Position numbers and translations under genes: made by a program. Positions 17,024 to 27,007 of a stretch of 52,985 bases of DNA are shown piece after piece. The DNA is from Planctomycetota bacterium (lineage in GTDB: Bacteria; Planctomycetota; Planctomycetia; Pirellulales; Lacipirellulaceae). Position 1 is the first letter of the stretch. The number at the start of each line of letters is the position of its first letter. The stretch spans positions 1-52,985 of the forward strand of contig JAADGV010000011.1 of assembly GCA_013152205.1 (NCBI GenBank), written 5' to 3'. The notes beneath the pieces were generated by a model. It did not search any database, was not told the origin of the DNA, and saw nothing but the letters and a program-made list of their open reading frames with translations.

Positions 17024-18046
17024 ATGAAAATAGGATTGATTCTGCCAGGTAGTTTCACGCTGTCCGACGCTGGTAATGGAGTTCGTGCGCAAGCAGAGTT
17101 CCAAGCCGAAGCACTCGAACGGGCTGGTCACGATGTTCGCCGCATGGATCCTTGGCAAGCTTACGATGGTGAGCCGTTTGACGTCGTGCAGTTCTTTCTA
17201 GGTGGATTTGCACACTACGGCATCGAGAAAACACGGCCCGAATCGGTACGCATGCTGGTGTTTGCACCGATTATCGATACGAATGAGTCGAACTGGCGTT
17301 ATCGCCTAGCCACACGCCTAGGCGGCTTGACAGGCAAAGTTTTTACGGTTCCGGGCGTTTTTCGCCAGCAGGCTCGCGACAGTGATTTGGTCATCTGCCG
17401 ATCGAACCATGAACGTGAACGGATCGTACGCGGCCTGGGCGTCGATCCTGAAAAAACCGAAATAGTCCTAAATGGCGTGGATTCGCCAACAAGTGCAGAC
17501 TCTGAAATGGCTCGGCAGCGATACAAACTGAACAAGGATTTTCTCCTGCATGTTAGTGCTTACACGCAGGAACGCAAAAACGTGGTCCGTCTTGTCGAGG
17601 CTGTGGGACCGACCGGGTATCCGTTGGTCATTGCTGGTAGTGCCCGACCAGGGCCTGTGTTGGACCGGATTCAATCGCTAGCCAATCAGTATGGGAATAT
17701 AAAACTACTCGGTTTCCTTGATCGGGAGGAACTCAATAGCCTGTATACAGCCTGCAGAGTGTTCTGCCTGCCAAGTATACACGAGGGAACAGGGTTGGTA
17801 GCTTTGGAAGCAGCCAGTTACGGTGCTTCGGTCGTGATTACCAAAAACGGAGGACCTCCAGATTATTTTGTCAATTTGGCTGAATACGTCAACCCATATT
17901 CAGTATCGAGTATTCGCCAAGCGGTCGTGCGTGCGTGGAACGCGCCACACGGCGGCTTGTTGCGCCAGCATGTACTGGAAAATCTGACTTGGGATCAGTC
18001 GGCTTGCAGCCTTTTAGAGGCGTATCAGCGGCACCTGGGATCGTAA
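17024..18046 (+). CDS. GT4-family glycosyltransferase
   Basis: A 340-residue GT-B enzyme. The N-terminus MKIGLILPGSFTLSDAGNGV has the glycine-rich acceptor-side loop, VLNGVDSPT precedes the donor domain, LLHVSAYTQERKN marks the start of the second Rossmann half, and CLPSIHEGTGLVALEAASYG carries the EX7E motif. It lacks a membrane segment and should act at the cytoplasmic face. GGAT at about 17012 precedes ATG 17024. It returns to the base composition typical of the locus after the AT-rich methyltransferases. Donor and acceptor unknown. Confidence 0.85.
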   Translation: MKIGLILPGSFTLSDAGNGVRAQAEFQAEALERAGHDVRRMDPWQAYDGEPFDVVQFFLGGFAHYGIEKTRPESVRMLVFAPIIDTNESNWRYRLATRLGGLTGKVFTVPGVFRQQARDSDLVICRSNHERERIVRGLGVDPEKTEIVLNGVDSPTSADSEMARQRYKLNKDFLLHVSAYTQERKNVVRLVEAVGPTGYPLVIAGSARPGPVLDRIQSLANQYGNIKLLGFLDREELNSLYTACRVFCLPSIHEGTGLVALEAASYGASVVITKNGGPPDYFVNLAEYVNPYSVSSIRQAVVRAWNAPHGGLLRQHVLENLTWDQSACSLLEAYQRHLGS

Positions 18047-18613
18047 GCTAATCCGCTCTTGGTGCGAGCCATGTCAACTTGCCCTGCGGACGTAACACTA
18101 GATGCCTACACTTTGGGCCCATAAGGGTTACGTAAGTGTTAGCGTGCCATTGTTTCTCTTGGGAAAAGGGTTTACTGATTTACTTATCCATCCTGCATTA
18201 TAAGCTGCAAGATGCTATCCTATTGTTGATGGTTGCGAGGTTTCTATCTGAGACTGTAGCGAAAGCTGTAAATCGTGACCGCGTGGGTGTGCAACTTACA
18301 CCAATTCGGCGATATTGGGATCGTACAGCCAAGACGAAATCGGCTTGCGCAACTTATCGGATATTCAAAACCGTTCTGCGTTGCTGAAGAGGGGCGGATA
18401 GAAAAGAATGGCAAAGTGATCGAAACGTTATATCGATTGTCAAAAAGTAGCCATTGGTCTAGCGCATTGGGACACCTAAGGCAGGAAAAAACAGAAAAAA
18501 GATAGGCGGAAGCTACCGCAGCCTCAAAAAAACAACGCCTTCAAAGCATCTCATTCGACAAAAGTTGGATTCTTAGTGGATGCCTAGTAATTATTCGTGA
18601 AAGACTTGTCGCC
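18047..18613. other. 567-base gap before the polymerase-like gene
   Basis: A short plus-strand frame at 18275-18505 (76 codons, GTG start) has no recognisable content and no ribosome site. I see no repeat or terminator. Probably non-coding or decayed sequence. Confidence 0.35.
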
Positions 18614-19858
18614 GTGGCTCTTACCCTGATTTACGTCATTGCCGTTGTCGCCTTGGCAATGTCGCCCAGATATGGGATTGCTCTCGTTTTTGCGGGACTC
18701 GGATCTTTCATAAATCAGGTTCTCGGAAATCCACTGTATGGAATCCAGTACAACTTAGTTTCGCTTGGAGTGCCTTTTTTTGCCTTTGCCATAGTGTTTT
18801 TTCGCAACTTTTCGGCAGTAGGCGAGATGAAACTAAAACTGGTACTCGCCGACTACCTATTGCTTGGGTTTACCGCCTTATATGCATTTTCCTCGCTGTC
18901 AGCCGGTCAATACATACTTCTTATCCGATTCGCGCTCTTCAGCACGACCTACTACTTCGCCATACGATTCGGTACTGCTAAGTCGATCCGATGCGCCGAG
19001 GACGTTATCGCCGGATATGCGATGGCAGCAACCTTCATCGGCGCTTTCGCAATTGGAAGAGGGGCCGGTGTCGGGGAGTGGGTGACGAGGCTGCGAATGG
19101 GGGAAGGCGACACCATTACGCTCGCTCGAGTGTTGGCGATTGGAGCATATATGATTGTCTATTTCATGTTCTTGAAAAGACAATCATTTCTTGGGTTGAA
19201 AACCCCGAAGTTCGTAAACTATGCTGCGTTCCTCATTTGTTCATACGGCCTTGTTGCTTCTCAAACTCGATCGGTCGTACTTGGTTTCGTGGTGGCAGTC
19301 GCGTTTACATTTTTTGTCATGGCGATATGGTCTGAAAGGAAGGCAACATTTGTGTTCAGCTTCATCATCGTCTTTGGAACTCTAATGGCAGGGCTCTTCT
19401 ACTATTTGGCACAACATCCCGAGACGTGGGACCGACTGTATCGTACAACCGTGGCCACTACCCGTGGAAACGACCGATCTGTAAATTCCCGCTTCGATTC
19501 CTGGGGGAAGGCGATCGAGTTGTTTCAACGCAAACCCATATTTGGCTATGGAGTTGGTGGCTTTGATCTCCGAACTGGTATGGGGTATCCTCACAATGTA
19601 GTCCTAGAGGCGCTCTGTGAGCTGGGCATCGGTGGCGGTTTGTTGTTGGTCTCGTTTTTCATTGCCGTTTTCCGGAAGATTAAATTTGTTCAGCAGCCGT
19701 TGTATCTGGCATGTTATTCTGCCATGATTCTCAGCTGCATATCAATGCAATTAAGCGGCAATCTCACGATGCAACGCCACTTCTTTATTTCAGCGGCCTT
19801 AGTTGTCACATTGACACAAGCTATCAATAATGGACGCCTCACTGGACATCTGCGTTAG
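18614..19858 (+). CDS. Wzy/O-antigen-ligase-like polysaccharide polymerase
   Basis: A 414-residue polytopic protein with about ten hydrophobic segments. The large periplasmic loop contains RFDSWGKAIELFQRKPIFGYG and GMGYPHNVVLEALCELGIGGG, the Wzy_C/O-antigen ligase signature including the conserved His. It should polymerise or ligate undecaprenyl-linked units at the outer face of the inner membrane after the Wzx protein flips them. GTG 18614 is the first start in the open frame, and the hydrophobic stretch begins immediately. No clear Shine-Dalgarno. Polymerase and ligase cannot be told apart from sequence; the Wzx and WecA-like context favours polymerase. Confidence 0.8.
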   Translation: MALTLIYVIAVVALAMSPRYGIALVFAGLGSFINQVLGNPLYGIQYNLVSLGVPFFAFAIVFFRNFSAVGEMKLKLVLADYLLLGFTALYAFSSLSAGQYILLIRFALFSTTYYFAIRFGTAKSIRCAEDVIAGYAMAATFIGAFAIGRGAGVGEWVTRLRMGEGDTITLARVLAIGAYMIVYFMFLKRQSFLGLKTPKFVNYAAFLICSYGLVASQTRSVVLGFVVAVAFTFFVMAIWSERKATFVFSFIIVFGTLMAGLFYYLAQHPETWDRLYRTTVATTRGNDRSVNSRFDSWGKAIELFQRKPIFGYGVGGFDLRTGMGYPHNVVLEALCELGIGGGLLLVSFFIAVFRKIKFVQQPLYLACYSAMILSCISMQLSGNLTMQRHFFISAALVVTLTQAINNGRLTGHLR

Positions 19859-20031
19859 CTCATGGATTGGCAGATACCGAGCAGTGACAGAAAAATACTC
19901 GTTTGTTGAGCCGATCTGGGGCAAGAGAGTATACTAGATTTTCATCGCGATTCAGGATCGTCACACACGCCGGACAGGTTGTTAATGCAATCCGCAAGCA
20001 AAGTAGTTAACTGGTGCCGAAGAGGTGTGCT

Positions 20032-21210
20032 GTGGTTTCAAAAGATCAAGCTATTCGCGTTGCCATTCAACAGCCAGCGCTTGCGAAGTATCGTGTGCCG
20101 GTATTTCGCGAGTTGGCCGGGCGTGACGGAATCGAACTCGAAGTCCTGTACGGCGAACGCCCCAGTGTGCCAAACGTACCCGCCGTCGGGTTTTCCGCAA
20201 CCCCAATGCGTTTCCGGCAGATTCAGATTGGGCCACATCCGGTCTATTGGCAATATGCCCAGCTTGCTGCAGTCCACCGTAGACGCGCAGACGTGGCAAT
20301 CCTGAATTGGGATGTCCATTACGCAACGCTGTTACCCGCACTGCTTGCTGCAAAGGCAAATGCGGTGCCGACAATCTTGTGGGGACATGGCTATTCAAAA
20401 CACGAAAGTGACTGGCGCCGCGCCATCCGAAACACCGTGGCACGACCAGGCACGGCCTTGATGTTCTATGACCGAACAACCGCCGATCAATTCGTTGCGG
20501 AGGGTTGGAATCCAAATCGTATTTTTGTTGCTCCGAACGCAATTGACCAGAACCCGATTGAACAGGCAAAGGCGGCCTGGAGAAAAAACTCTTCTCGATT
20601 GGAAGAATTCAAAAAGCAGAAAGGCTTGGGCGGAAAGGACATTCTGCTCTACGTCTCACGGTTCGAGGAAGCAAATCGGGTCGATTTGCTCTTGCGGGCT
20701 GTCGCGACACTTCAAGTCGACTTCCCGAACATCGAAGCGGTTCTTATTGGAAAAGAAAACTCGGCAGCGCAACAACTGAAGGAACTATCGAAGGAGCTTG
20801 GCATCGAAAAACGCATTCGATTCCTCGGCGCGATCTACGATGAAGAAGACCTCGCTCCATGGTTCCTTGCGTCGAAGTTATTCGTTTATCCGGCAAATAT
20901 CGGGCTGAGTCTCTTGCATGCATTTGGCTACGGACTACCGGTGGTAACCGGCGACAATATCGCCCAACACAATCCAGAAATCGACGTTTTGTTGCCTGCC
21001 CACAACGGTCAGCTCTTTCGCGATGGTGATCCCAAAGATTTGGCGAAAACATTGGCGAGCCTCCTTCGCGATGATTCACGACGTACGCAAATGGGAATGA
21101 ACGCACTTGACACGGTCCAGACGCAATTTACACTGACGTCGATGGTCGACGGCATGGAAGACGCTATCCGATACTGCGCCGGCAAGCCTCCGCGTCGCGG
21201 TCCAGAATGA
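20032..21210 (+). CDS. GT4-family glycosyltransferase
   Basis: About 392 residues. The N-terminus IRVAIQQPALAKYRVPVFREL is the usual opening of this GT-B subgroup. The donor half begins DILLYVSRFEEANRVD, and the C-terminal helix has the motif region FVYPANIGLSLLHAFGYGLPVV. The second Glu of the EX7E motif is not obvious here (LSLLHAFGYG replaces the common xxxEAMAxG), so the catalytic details may differ. GTG 20032 has GAGG at 20022-20025 seven bases away. GTG 20014 would add six residues. Probably one of the repeat-unit assembly enzymes. Confidence 0.8.
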   Translation: MVSKDQAIRVAIQQPALAKYRVPVFRELAGRDGIELEVLYGERPSVPNVPAVGFSATPMRFRQIQIGPHPVYWQYAQLAAVHRRRADVAILNWDVHYATLLPALLAAKANAVPTILWGHGYSKHESDWRRAIRNTVARPGTALMFYDRTTADQFVAEGWNPNRIFVAPNAIDQNPIEQAKAAWRKNSSRLEEFKKQKGLGGKDILLYVSRFEEANRVDLLLRAVATLQVDFPNIEAVLIGKENSAAQQLKELSKELGIEKRIRFLGAIYDEEDLAPWFLASKLFVYPANIGLSLLHAFGYGLPVVTGDNIAQHNPEIDVLLPAHNGQLFRDGDPKDLAKTLASLLRDDSRRTQMGMNALDTVQTQFTLTSMVDGMEDAIRYCAGKPPRRGPE

Positions 21211-21431
21211 GTACGACACTGGGTGGTGCTGGTATTCTTAGATTGCTGACACGTCTCCCCATGAATCAAAAGGACAGAATTTGGTGCTCTCTTGCGATTC
21301 GCAAAGTGGCAAATAGGAAGCCGACTAGTCTAAGGCGATGTATTGTTTGAATGGGGCCAATTCAATTGCCTGCGTTGGCAAACTGGTTTGTAGAATTAAT
21401 AATGAGGTCTACCTCAGAGAGCAAGAATCGA

Positions 21432-22472
21432 ATGTCGCTGAAATCGGTGATTATTCATGCGGAAAACTGCCGCGGGCTGGGTGCCCGTTCTATCGTCGTC
21501 AAGCTGCTCGAACAACTACATCACTTCCCACAGTTCGATTTTCAGTGTCTAGTACCAGAGCTAGCCGAGTTCGAGCAAATCCCCCTTCCGGCCCACGCCA
21601 AGTTACTCTTAGCAGGGACAAGCCCCAGGCAACTTGCTCGTCGCCTTATCGAGTATTCCCTTGTGCGGCCCAAGCAGCCTGATGCCTTCCATATCGTCCT
21701 GGGAGACTTGCCGCACCGCATTGACGATCAGGTCTTATTTCTGCAGCAGGCACATTTGATCAAACCCCAAGTACTGCCAAGTGTAGGTCGGTCGCTCAAG
21801 TTCAAAGTCATGCGCAAGATCTTCGACCGCAATGTATCGCGGGTGAAACACGTCGTTGTACAAACCAATCACATGAAACGATGCGTCCTCGCCTCGTACC
21901 CAAGCCTACTGAGCCGCCAAGTACATGTGTTTCGCCACGGATCCGTCCTGTGCTCGCTGAACGCAACTTCGCCTCAGCCGAAGGGCGACTGCAAAATCGC
22001 TTTCTACCCAGCGTTAGCCTACCCTCACAAAAACCTTAAACTCGTACGAAAAATGCACGATTATCTGGAAGGAAAAACACCTCCCTTCCGATTGGCTCTG
22101 ACCATCGCGCCAGACGAGGTGCCCTTTCTGCGACACATACCTTGGATCGATTTTGTCGGGCAACTCTCGATGGCTGAGTGTAGGGATTACTACGAAAAAT
22201 CGGACTGCCTTTTTTTCCCCTCTCGGCTGGAAAGTTACGGCTTGCCTTTGATTGAGGCCTTACATTTTAATGTTCCCATTGCGTGCAGCAACCTAGACTA
22301 TGCTACGGAACTCTGTGGAAAAGACGCTCAATATTTCGACCCCGAATCCCCAAGCCAAGCGTTACAATCGCTAGAGCGGGCGTTTGCTTCTGGCCCACCG
22401 GCTAAAAAACCTGAAGAGGGCTCGTGGCAGGAGCTTCTCGCCCTTCTGCTTCATCTACACACTCTCCCTTGA
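21432..22472 (+). CDS. Glycosyltransferase, GT4/GT1-like
   Basis: About 346 residues. KSVIIHAENCRGLGARSIVVKLL is an acceptor-side glycine loop, CKIAFYPALAYPHKNLKLV starts the donor domain, and CLFFPSRLESYGLPLIEALHFNVPI contains the EX7E motif. I prefer ATG 21432. ATGs at 21351 and 21402 would add 27 or 10 residues of unfamiliar sequence, and no start has a strong ribosome site. It lies 220 bases after the previous GT4 gene and 170 bases before gmd, so it need not be in one transcript with either. Confidence 0.78.
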   Translation: MSLKSVIIHAENCRGLGARSIVVKLLEQLHHFPQFDFQCLVPELAEFEQIPLPAHAKLLLAGTSPRQLARRLIEYSLVRPKQPDAFHIVLGDLPHRIDDQVLFLQQAHLIKPQVLPSVGRSLKFKVMRKIFDRNVSRVKHVVVQTNHMKRCVLASYPSLLSRQVHVFRHGSVLCSLNATSPQPKGDCKIAFYPALAYPHKNLKLVRKMHDYLEGKTPPFRLALTIAPDEVPFLRHIPWIDFVGQLSMAECRDYYEKSDCLFFPSRLESYGLPLIEALHFNVPIACSNLDYATELCGKDAQYFDPESPSQALQSLERAFASGPPAKKPEEGSWQELLALLLHLHTLP

Positions 22473-22642
22473 CCAATAACGAGGCCAATCACGCCCTGGC
22501 ACAAACAGCGTAAGGAATTGCCCCACCCGGTATCCGTCAATCTTAGGCTATCGTAAGATAGGGTTGCTGTTAGTACATTTTCTCCGAGGGCCTTGATTGT
22601 TTAAGCATGGTATCTATTCAACTTGTATACATAGGTTAAATA

Positions 22643-23656
22643 ATGTCGCAACGCGCTTTAATCACAGGAATCACCGGCCAGGACGGCTCGTACTTGGCCG
22701 AATTATTATTGGCCAAAGGTTATGAAGTCCACGGGATCATCCGTCGTAGTAGCTCGTTTAATACGGAACGCATCGACCACATCTACAAAGATCCTCACAA
22801 GTCCGATTCAAAACTCTCCCTACATTTTGGCGATCTTACCGACGCGCAGAATTTAACGAATCTCGTTTTAGACGTAGAACCTGACGAAATCTATAACTTG
22901 GGCGCTCAAAGCCACGTTCGGGTTTCGTTCGATTCGCCCGTCTATACGCTACAGGCAACAGGAGCCGGGGCGCTCAATATCCTCGAAGCGGCTCGGCAGC
23001 TCAACAAACGCCGCCCGACAAAGGTTTATCAGGCGTCCTCGTCCGAGATGTTTGGCGATGTCGTTGAATCGCCGCAAACCGAGCTAACGCCATTTCGACC
23101 ACAAAGCCCCTACGCCTGTGCCAAAGTTTACGCGTTTCACCAAACCGTCAATTACCGCCATGCTTACGACTTGTTCGCGAGCAACGGTATTTTATTCAAC
23201 CATGAATCACCACGCCGCGGCGAAACATTTGTCACACGCAAAATCACTCGAGCAGCAACTCGGATCAAGCTCGGTTTGCAAGACAAATTGTATCTTGGAA
23301 ATATCGACGCAAAGCGAGACTGGGGATATGCGAAAGACTACGTAGAAGCGATGTGGCTTATGCTTCAGCACGATGAGCCGGACGACTTTGTCGTGGCAAC
23401 TGGCCAGACGCAGTCGATTCGACAGTTTCTCGAGTATGCCTTCAAAAGCTTGGACCTGGATTGGGAAAAATACGTCGAGATCGATCCTCGCTATTTCCGT
23501 CCGACCGAAGTTGAGCTTTTGCTAGGCGACTATTCCAAGGCGAAGGAAAAGCTCGGCTGGGAGCCTGAGACCAATTGCCAGCAACTGGCCCAGATTATGA
23601 TTGAGTCTGACATGGAGCTAGCCGAGAGGGAATCGAAGCTGGCTGATGTCAGATAA
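22643..23656 (+). CDS. gmd: GDP-mannose 4,6-dehydratase
   Basis: A 337-residue extended short-chain dehydrogenase converting GDP-D-mannose to GDP-4-keto-6-deoxy-D-mannose, the first committed step to GDP-L-fucose. [19 protein letters not shown] is the NADP loop, [15 protein letters not shown] is a strongly conserved Gmd block, SSSEMFGD carries the catalytic Ser/Thr-Glu, and YACAK is the YxxxK pair. [16 protein letters not shown] is another Gmd hallmark. Length and start match the family. It is followed by the fcl homologue after 116 bases. Confidence 0.95.
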   Translation: MSQRALITGITGQDGSYLAELLLAKGYEVHGIIRRSSSFNTERIDHIYKDPHKSDSKLSLHFGDLTDAQNLTNLVLDVEPDEIYNLGAQSHVRVSFDSPVYTLQATGAGALNILEAARQLNKRRPTKVYQASSSEMFGDVVESPQTELTPFRPQSPYACAKVYAFHQTVNYRHAYDLFASNGILFNHESPRRGETFVTRKITRAATRIKLGLQDKLYLGNIDAKRDWGYAKDYVEAMWLMLQHDEPDDFVVATGQTQSIRQFLEYAFKSLDLDWEKYVEIDPRYFRPTEVELLLGDYSKAKEKLGWEPETNCQQLAQIMIESDMELAERESKLADVR

Positions 23657-23772
23657 TTGTCGCAAGTACTCGTCGATTGATATTCGCCGCTTTCTAGCTC
23701 TCTTCTTGTTAGCTGCAAAATATCGCCCCTGAGGTAGAATTGGGGCCAAGAAAGCCTTTAGCCGAGATTAAA

Positions 23773-24729
23773 ATGAGTAGTTTGAGCGACAAAAAAATCT
23801 TTGTAGCCGGTCACCGTGGAATGGTTGGAGCTGCCATTGTACGGAAGCTCAAGGCGATTGGTGTCGAAAAGCTGCTTGTGAAATCACGCAGCGAATTGGA
23901 TTTGTGCAATCAGTCGGCAACCAATGCGTTTTTCGCCAGCGAAAAACCGGAGGTAGTCCTGTTTGCTGCTGCCCGAGTTGGTGGAATCCATGCCAATAAC
24001 ACCTACCCGGCCAATTTCATTTATGAAAATCTGACGATGGCCACCAACGCGATTCATGCGGCCTACCATTGTGGATGTGAGCGGTTCTTATTCTTGGGTA
24101 GTACGTGCATCTACCCTCGCGAAGCCCCACAGCCCATGCCTGAGACGTCTTTGCTGACCAGTCCGCTGGAGAAAACAAACGAAGCCTATGCGATCGCAAA
24201 AATCGCCGGCTTGAAAATGTGTCAATTTTATCGACAGCAGTACGGCGTGCTGTTTCATTCAGCAATGCCGACGAATCTGTATGGCCCAGGCGATAACTAC
24301 CATCCTGACAACTCACACGTCATGCCCGCCTTGATTCGACGTCTTCACCAAGCCAAGCAAGAGGGGCTGAAGGAAGTGGTGATTTGGGGCACCGGCAAGC
24401 CCCGACGAGAGTTCTTGCATGTAGAAGATTTGGCAGAGGCGATTGTTTTTTTGAGTCAAGTAGACAGCCCCCCCGATTTGGTCAATTTGGGAACAGGACA
24501 AGACATTAGCATTCAGGAATTGGCCGAGTTGGTTGCAGATATCGTTGGCTATCAAGGTCTCTTGACCAACGATCGAACCAAGCCTGATGGAACCATGTTG
24601 AAGCGAACTGATACCAAACAAATTAACCACCTTGGTTGGTCTCCTCGAATCGGTTTGCGCGACGGGATCGCACAGACCTACCAGAGTTACCTCGCCGAGC
24701 TTCAAGCAAATTCTATCCGCGAACGTTAA
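23773..24729 (+). CDS. fcl: GDP-L-fucose synthase
   Basis: A 318-residue epimerase-reductase that turns GDP-4-keto-6-deoxymannose into GDP-L-fucose. [18 protein letters not shown] is the NADP loop, [15 protein letters not shown] and [16 protein letters not shown] are specific to the family, and [14 protein letters not shown] holds the Yxxx[20 protein letters not shown] is also diagnostic. ATG 23773 fits the family start, and the upstream TTG at 23740 is not needed. The next gene starts eight bases after the stop. With gmd it supplies the donor for the GT11 and GT10 enzymes at the left end. Confidence 0.95.
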   Translation: MSSLSDKKIFVAGHRGMVGAAIVRKLKAIGVEKLLVKSRSELDLCNQSATNAFFASEKPEVVLFAAARVGGIHANNTYPANFIYENLTMATNAIHAAYHCGCERFLFLGSTCIYPREAPQPMPETSLLTSPLEKTNEAYAIAKIAGLKMCQFYRQQYGVLFHSAMPTNLYGPGDNYHPDNSHVMPALIRRLHQAKQEGLKEVVIWGTGKPRREFLHVEDLAEAIVFLSQVDSPPDLVNLGTGQDISIQELAELVADIVGYQGLLTNDRTKPDGTMLKRTDTKQINHLGWSPRIGLRDGIAQTYQSYLAELQANSIRER

Positions 24730-24737
24730 TACATCTC

Positions 24738-25958
24738 ATGGGAAAACGCGTACTGTTTATCAATCGCTCCTATTGGCCCGATGCGGAAGCAACTGGCCAA
24801 TTGCTGACCGATCTTTGCGAAGGGCTTTCTGAAGAATTTGAGATCGCCGTCTTGTGCGGCCAGCCGAACGCCAATCCACATAACGAAGCATTCAAGCGAC
24901 GTGGCTGCGAATCAAAAAACTTGGTTGAAATCCACCGAGTCGGACATTTTGTTTTTGATAAACATCGCAGCCTTTTTCACCGAGCGGCAAATTTGATCAG
25001 CTTCTTGCTGGTCGCATCCGTGAATTCGGTGTTCATGAAACAAGCAGATGTGGTCGTTGTAGAGACCGATCCGTTTCTTTTGCCTGCCTTGGGTCGGTTC
25101 TTGAAATTTTGGAAGCGATCCAAGTTGGTGGTGTACTTGCAAGATATCTATCCTGACGTTGCGATTGCCGTCGGAAAGGTGAAACCAGGGTTTATCACGA
25201 AGACGGTCCGATTTCTCTTGTTTGGCGCCTACAAACGAGCAGATCGGATAATCGTCCTTAGCCACGACATGAAACGACGCTTGGTGGAGCATGGAGTCGA
25301 TCAGAAAAAGATCATCATTATTCCTAATTGGATTGATACCAAGGCCGTGTATCCCATCAAGGGCACAGCGAATCAGTTTCGCAAGGAACATGCGTTGGGA
25401 GACAAGTTTGTAGTCATGCACTCTGGCAATATGGGGCTGACACAAGGTTTAGAACAGTTGGTCGATGCTGCGGATCGATTGCGTGAGCGCGCGGACATTT
25501 GCTTCTTGCTAGTTGGTGGTGGAGCAGCCTGTGGCTCGCTCAAAAAAATGATCGAGCAGCGTTCACTTGCCAATATCCAAGTACTTCCCTATCAACCACG
25601 CAATAAATTAGCGGAGAGCTTGAGTGCAGCTGACTTGCATGTGATCTCCATGCACCCAGATATTACAGGGTGTCTAATGCCGAGCAAAATGTATGGCATC
25701 CTGGCTTCCGGCACGCCTCTGTTGGCGATTGTGCCTGAGGGTACCGATGTAGCCCAGACGGTCGACCACGAGTCTGTCGGGGTTGCAGTTACCCCGGGCG
25801 ATCTAGACGGGATCGAACGACAGATTATCTGGTGTGCCGACCATCGCGAAGATTTGTGTGAGATGGGAAACCTCGCGAGGGCACTTGCTGAAACGACTTA
25901 CGATCGCCAAGTGGTAATCAACATGTTTCATGGGTTTCTCAACAACCTCTTGGAGTAG
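24738..25958 (+). CDS. WcaI-like GT4 glycosyltransferase
   Basis: A 406-residue GT-B enzyme resembling the colanic-acid transferase WcaI, which adds a fucose or other sugar to the growing unit. KRVLFINRSYWPDAEATGQLLTDL is the acceptor-side opening of this group, VVVETDPFLLPALGRF and YLQDIYPDVAIAVG are typical, and the donor domain has MHSGNMGLTQGLEQLVDA and CLMPSKMYGILASGTPLL. ATG 24738 lies eight bases after the fcl stop, so translation is probably coupled. The upstream codons to 24636 overlap fcl and are excluded. Last gene of the polysaccharide locus in this window. Confidence 0.87.
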   Translation: MGKRVLFINRSYWPDAEATGQLLTDLCEGLSEEFEIAVLCGQPNANPHNEAFKRRGCESKNLVEIHRVGHFVFDKHRSLFHRAANLISFLLVASVNSVFMKQADVVVVETDPFLLPALGRFLKFWKRSKLVVYLQDIYPDVAIAVGKVKPGFITKTVRFLLFGAYKRADRIIVLSHDMKRRLVEHGVDQKKIIIIPNWIDTKAVYPIKGTANQFRKEHALGDKFVVMHSGNMGLTQGLEQLVDAADRLRERADICFLLVGGGAACGSLKKMIEQRSLANIQVLPYQPRNKLAESLSAADLHVISMHPDITGCLMPSKMYGILASGTPLLAIVPEGTDVAQTVDHESVGVAVTPGDLDGIERQIIWCADHREDLCEMGNLARALAETTYDRQVVINMFHGFLNNLLE

Positions 25959-26560
25959 AATCGATAGCCAAGATTTAGGATACGGCTTTAGCAAGCCCAT
26001 CGCAAAACACGCCAGGGCGATTTCGCCTGTGCCTGACAACGATGGCCTCGACGACGAAGGCAAGCACCAGAAGGCCCAGTGGCATATACCGACTCCATAA
26101 AGAAAACCTCCCAAGTGCTTGCTCGCGATTTACACTGCTGAGCGTCTTCTGAGCCTTGAAACAAGGTGCCACGACCTCATCACCTCACTCGACCTGCGTA
26201 TTCCCAGTTGTTACCCCAAAAAACAAGCAATGCTACGCAAATCTCTCTCTACCCCAGCGGCAAGCATACACGGCTGACGCCCCCCCTAACCTGCTTTGTG
26301 GTAACGTGTTACGTGGCAAGCTCTGTTTTTGCCAACAAAGTTTGATTTTTTGGTGCCCGGCGCGAACCAATCGGTCGAAATGAGGGTCATGGAGGGTGTT
26401 CGCAGCTAGCGGCTGCCGAGGGTGGGCGAAATTTCGCTTGACCGAAGGCAATCGGGCTGAGACACTCAAGGTAGGTTTTAAGGCTCGACTTACATCAGGG
26501 CCTTAGTTTTTTATCCACTCGGTTCTCTCTCAAGCAGCGCTAGGCGCAGCGAGGGTCACC
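25959..26560. other. Gap at the right border of the polysaccharide locus
   Basis: About 600 bases without a supported gene. It holds a probable terminator (26479-26512) and otherwise only short frames with no recognisable content. It marks the change from glycan genes to regulatory and secretion genes. Confidence 0.4.
26479..26512 (+). terminator. Probable rho-independent terminator
   Basis: TAAGGC (26479-26484) pairs with GCCTTA (26500-26505) and is followed by GTTTTTT. The stem is short and the loop is 15 bases, so strength is doubtful. It is about 520 bases after the WcaI-like gene. Confidence 0.4.
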
Positions 26561-26848
26561 ATGCGTAATCTTCTTAGCAACATCAGCAGCATCGTCCGCA
26601 ACGTCATTGTACGCCGTGGTAACAAGCTGATTGTCGGCATCGAAGCATTACGCTCCCTCTGCGCAGATCTATCCGTAGCGCTGTCCTATTACGCGTCTCG
26701 ACTCTCGATAGAGATGTCTGACGTACTCTGGCATATGCCAATGGATCTGCGCGGCATGAAACCACGCGTCCATGTGGCACGTTGCTTTGTCGCGGTGAAG
26801 CAACGCCAGTGGGGACACAACCTAACGTGTCGCCACGACGTCGCCTGA
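26561..26848 (+). CDS. Possible small protein of unknown function
   Basis: A 95-codon frame starting at ATG 26561, with GAGGG five bases before it, a good ribosome site by the standards of this window. The predicted protein is basic, with no signal peptide, no clear membrane segment and no motif I recognise. It lies 160 bases before the sigma-factor gene in the same direction. Codon content does not look strongly protein-like, so it may be a chance frame. Confidence 0.25.
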   Translation: MRNLLSNISSIVRNVIVRRGNKLIVGIEALRSLCADLSVALSYYASRLSIEMSDVLWHMPMDLRGMKPRVHVARCFVAVKQRQWGHNLTCRHDVA

Positions 26849-27007
26849 AATTGGGCAACAAGGTCTTAGCAACGCCTTCCATTTTTCGAGCAACGGTTTT
26901 TCGGCATCTTTCCTGCGATATTTGCGCTGGAAGTTTTTTGCCGATTCTTGCCACCCATTTTGTTGATCGTGCAGTTGTTTGCACCTTCAGCCATCTTCGA
27001 GAGAATC

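Noticed and set aside
18275..18505. Plus-strand 76-codon frame before the polymerase-like gene
   Set aside because: GTG start without a ribosome site and no known motif.
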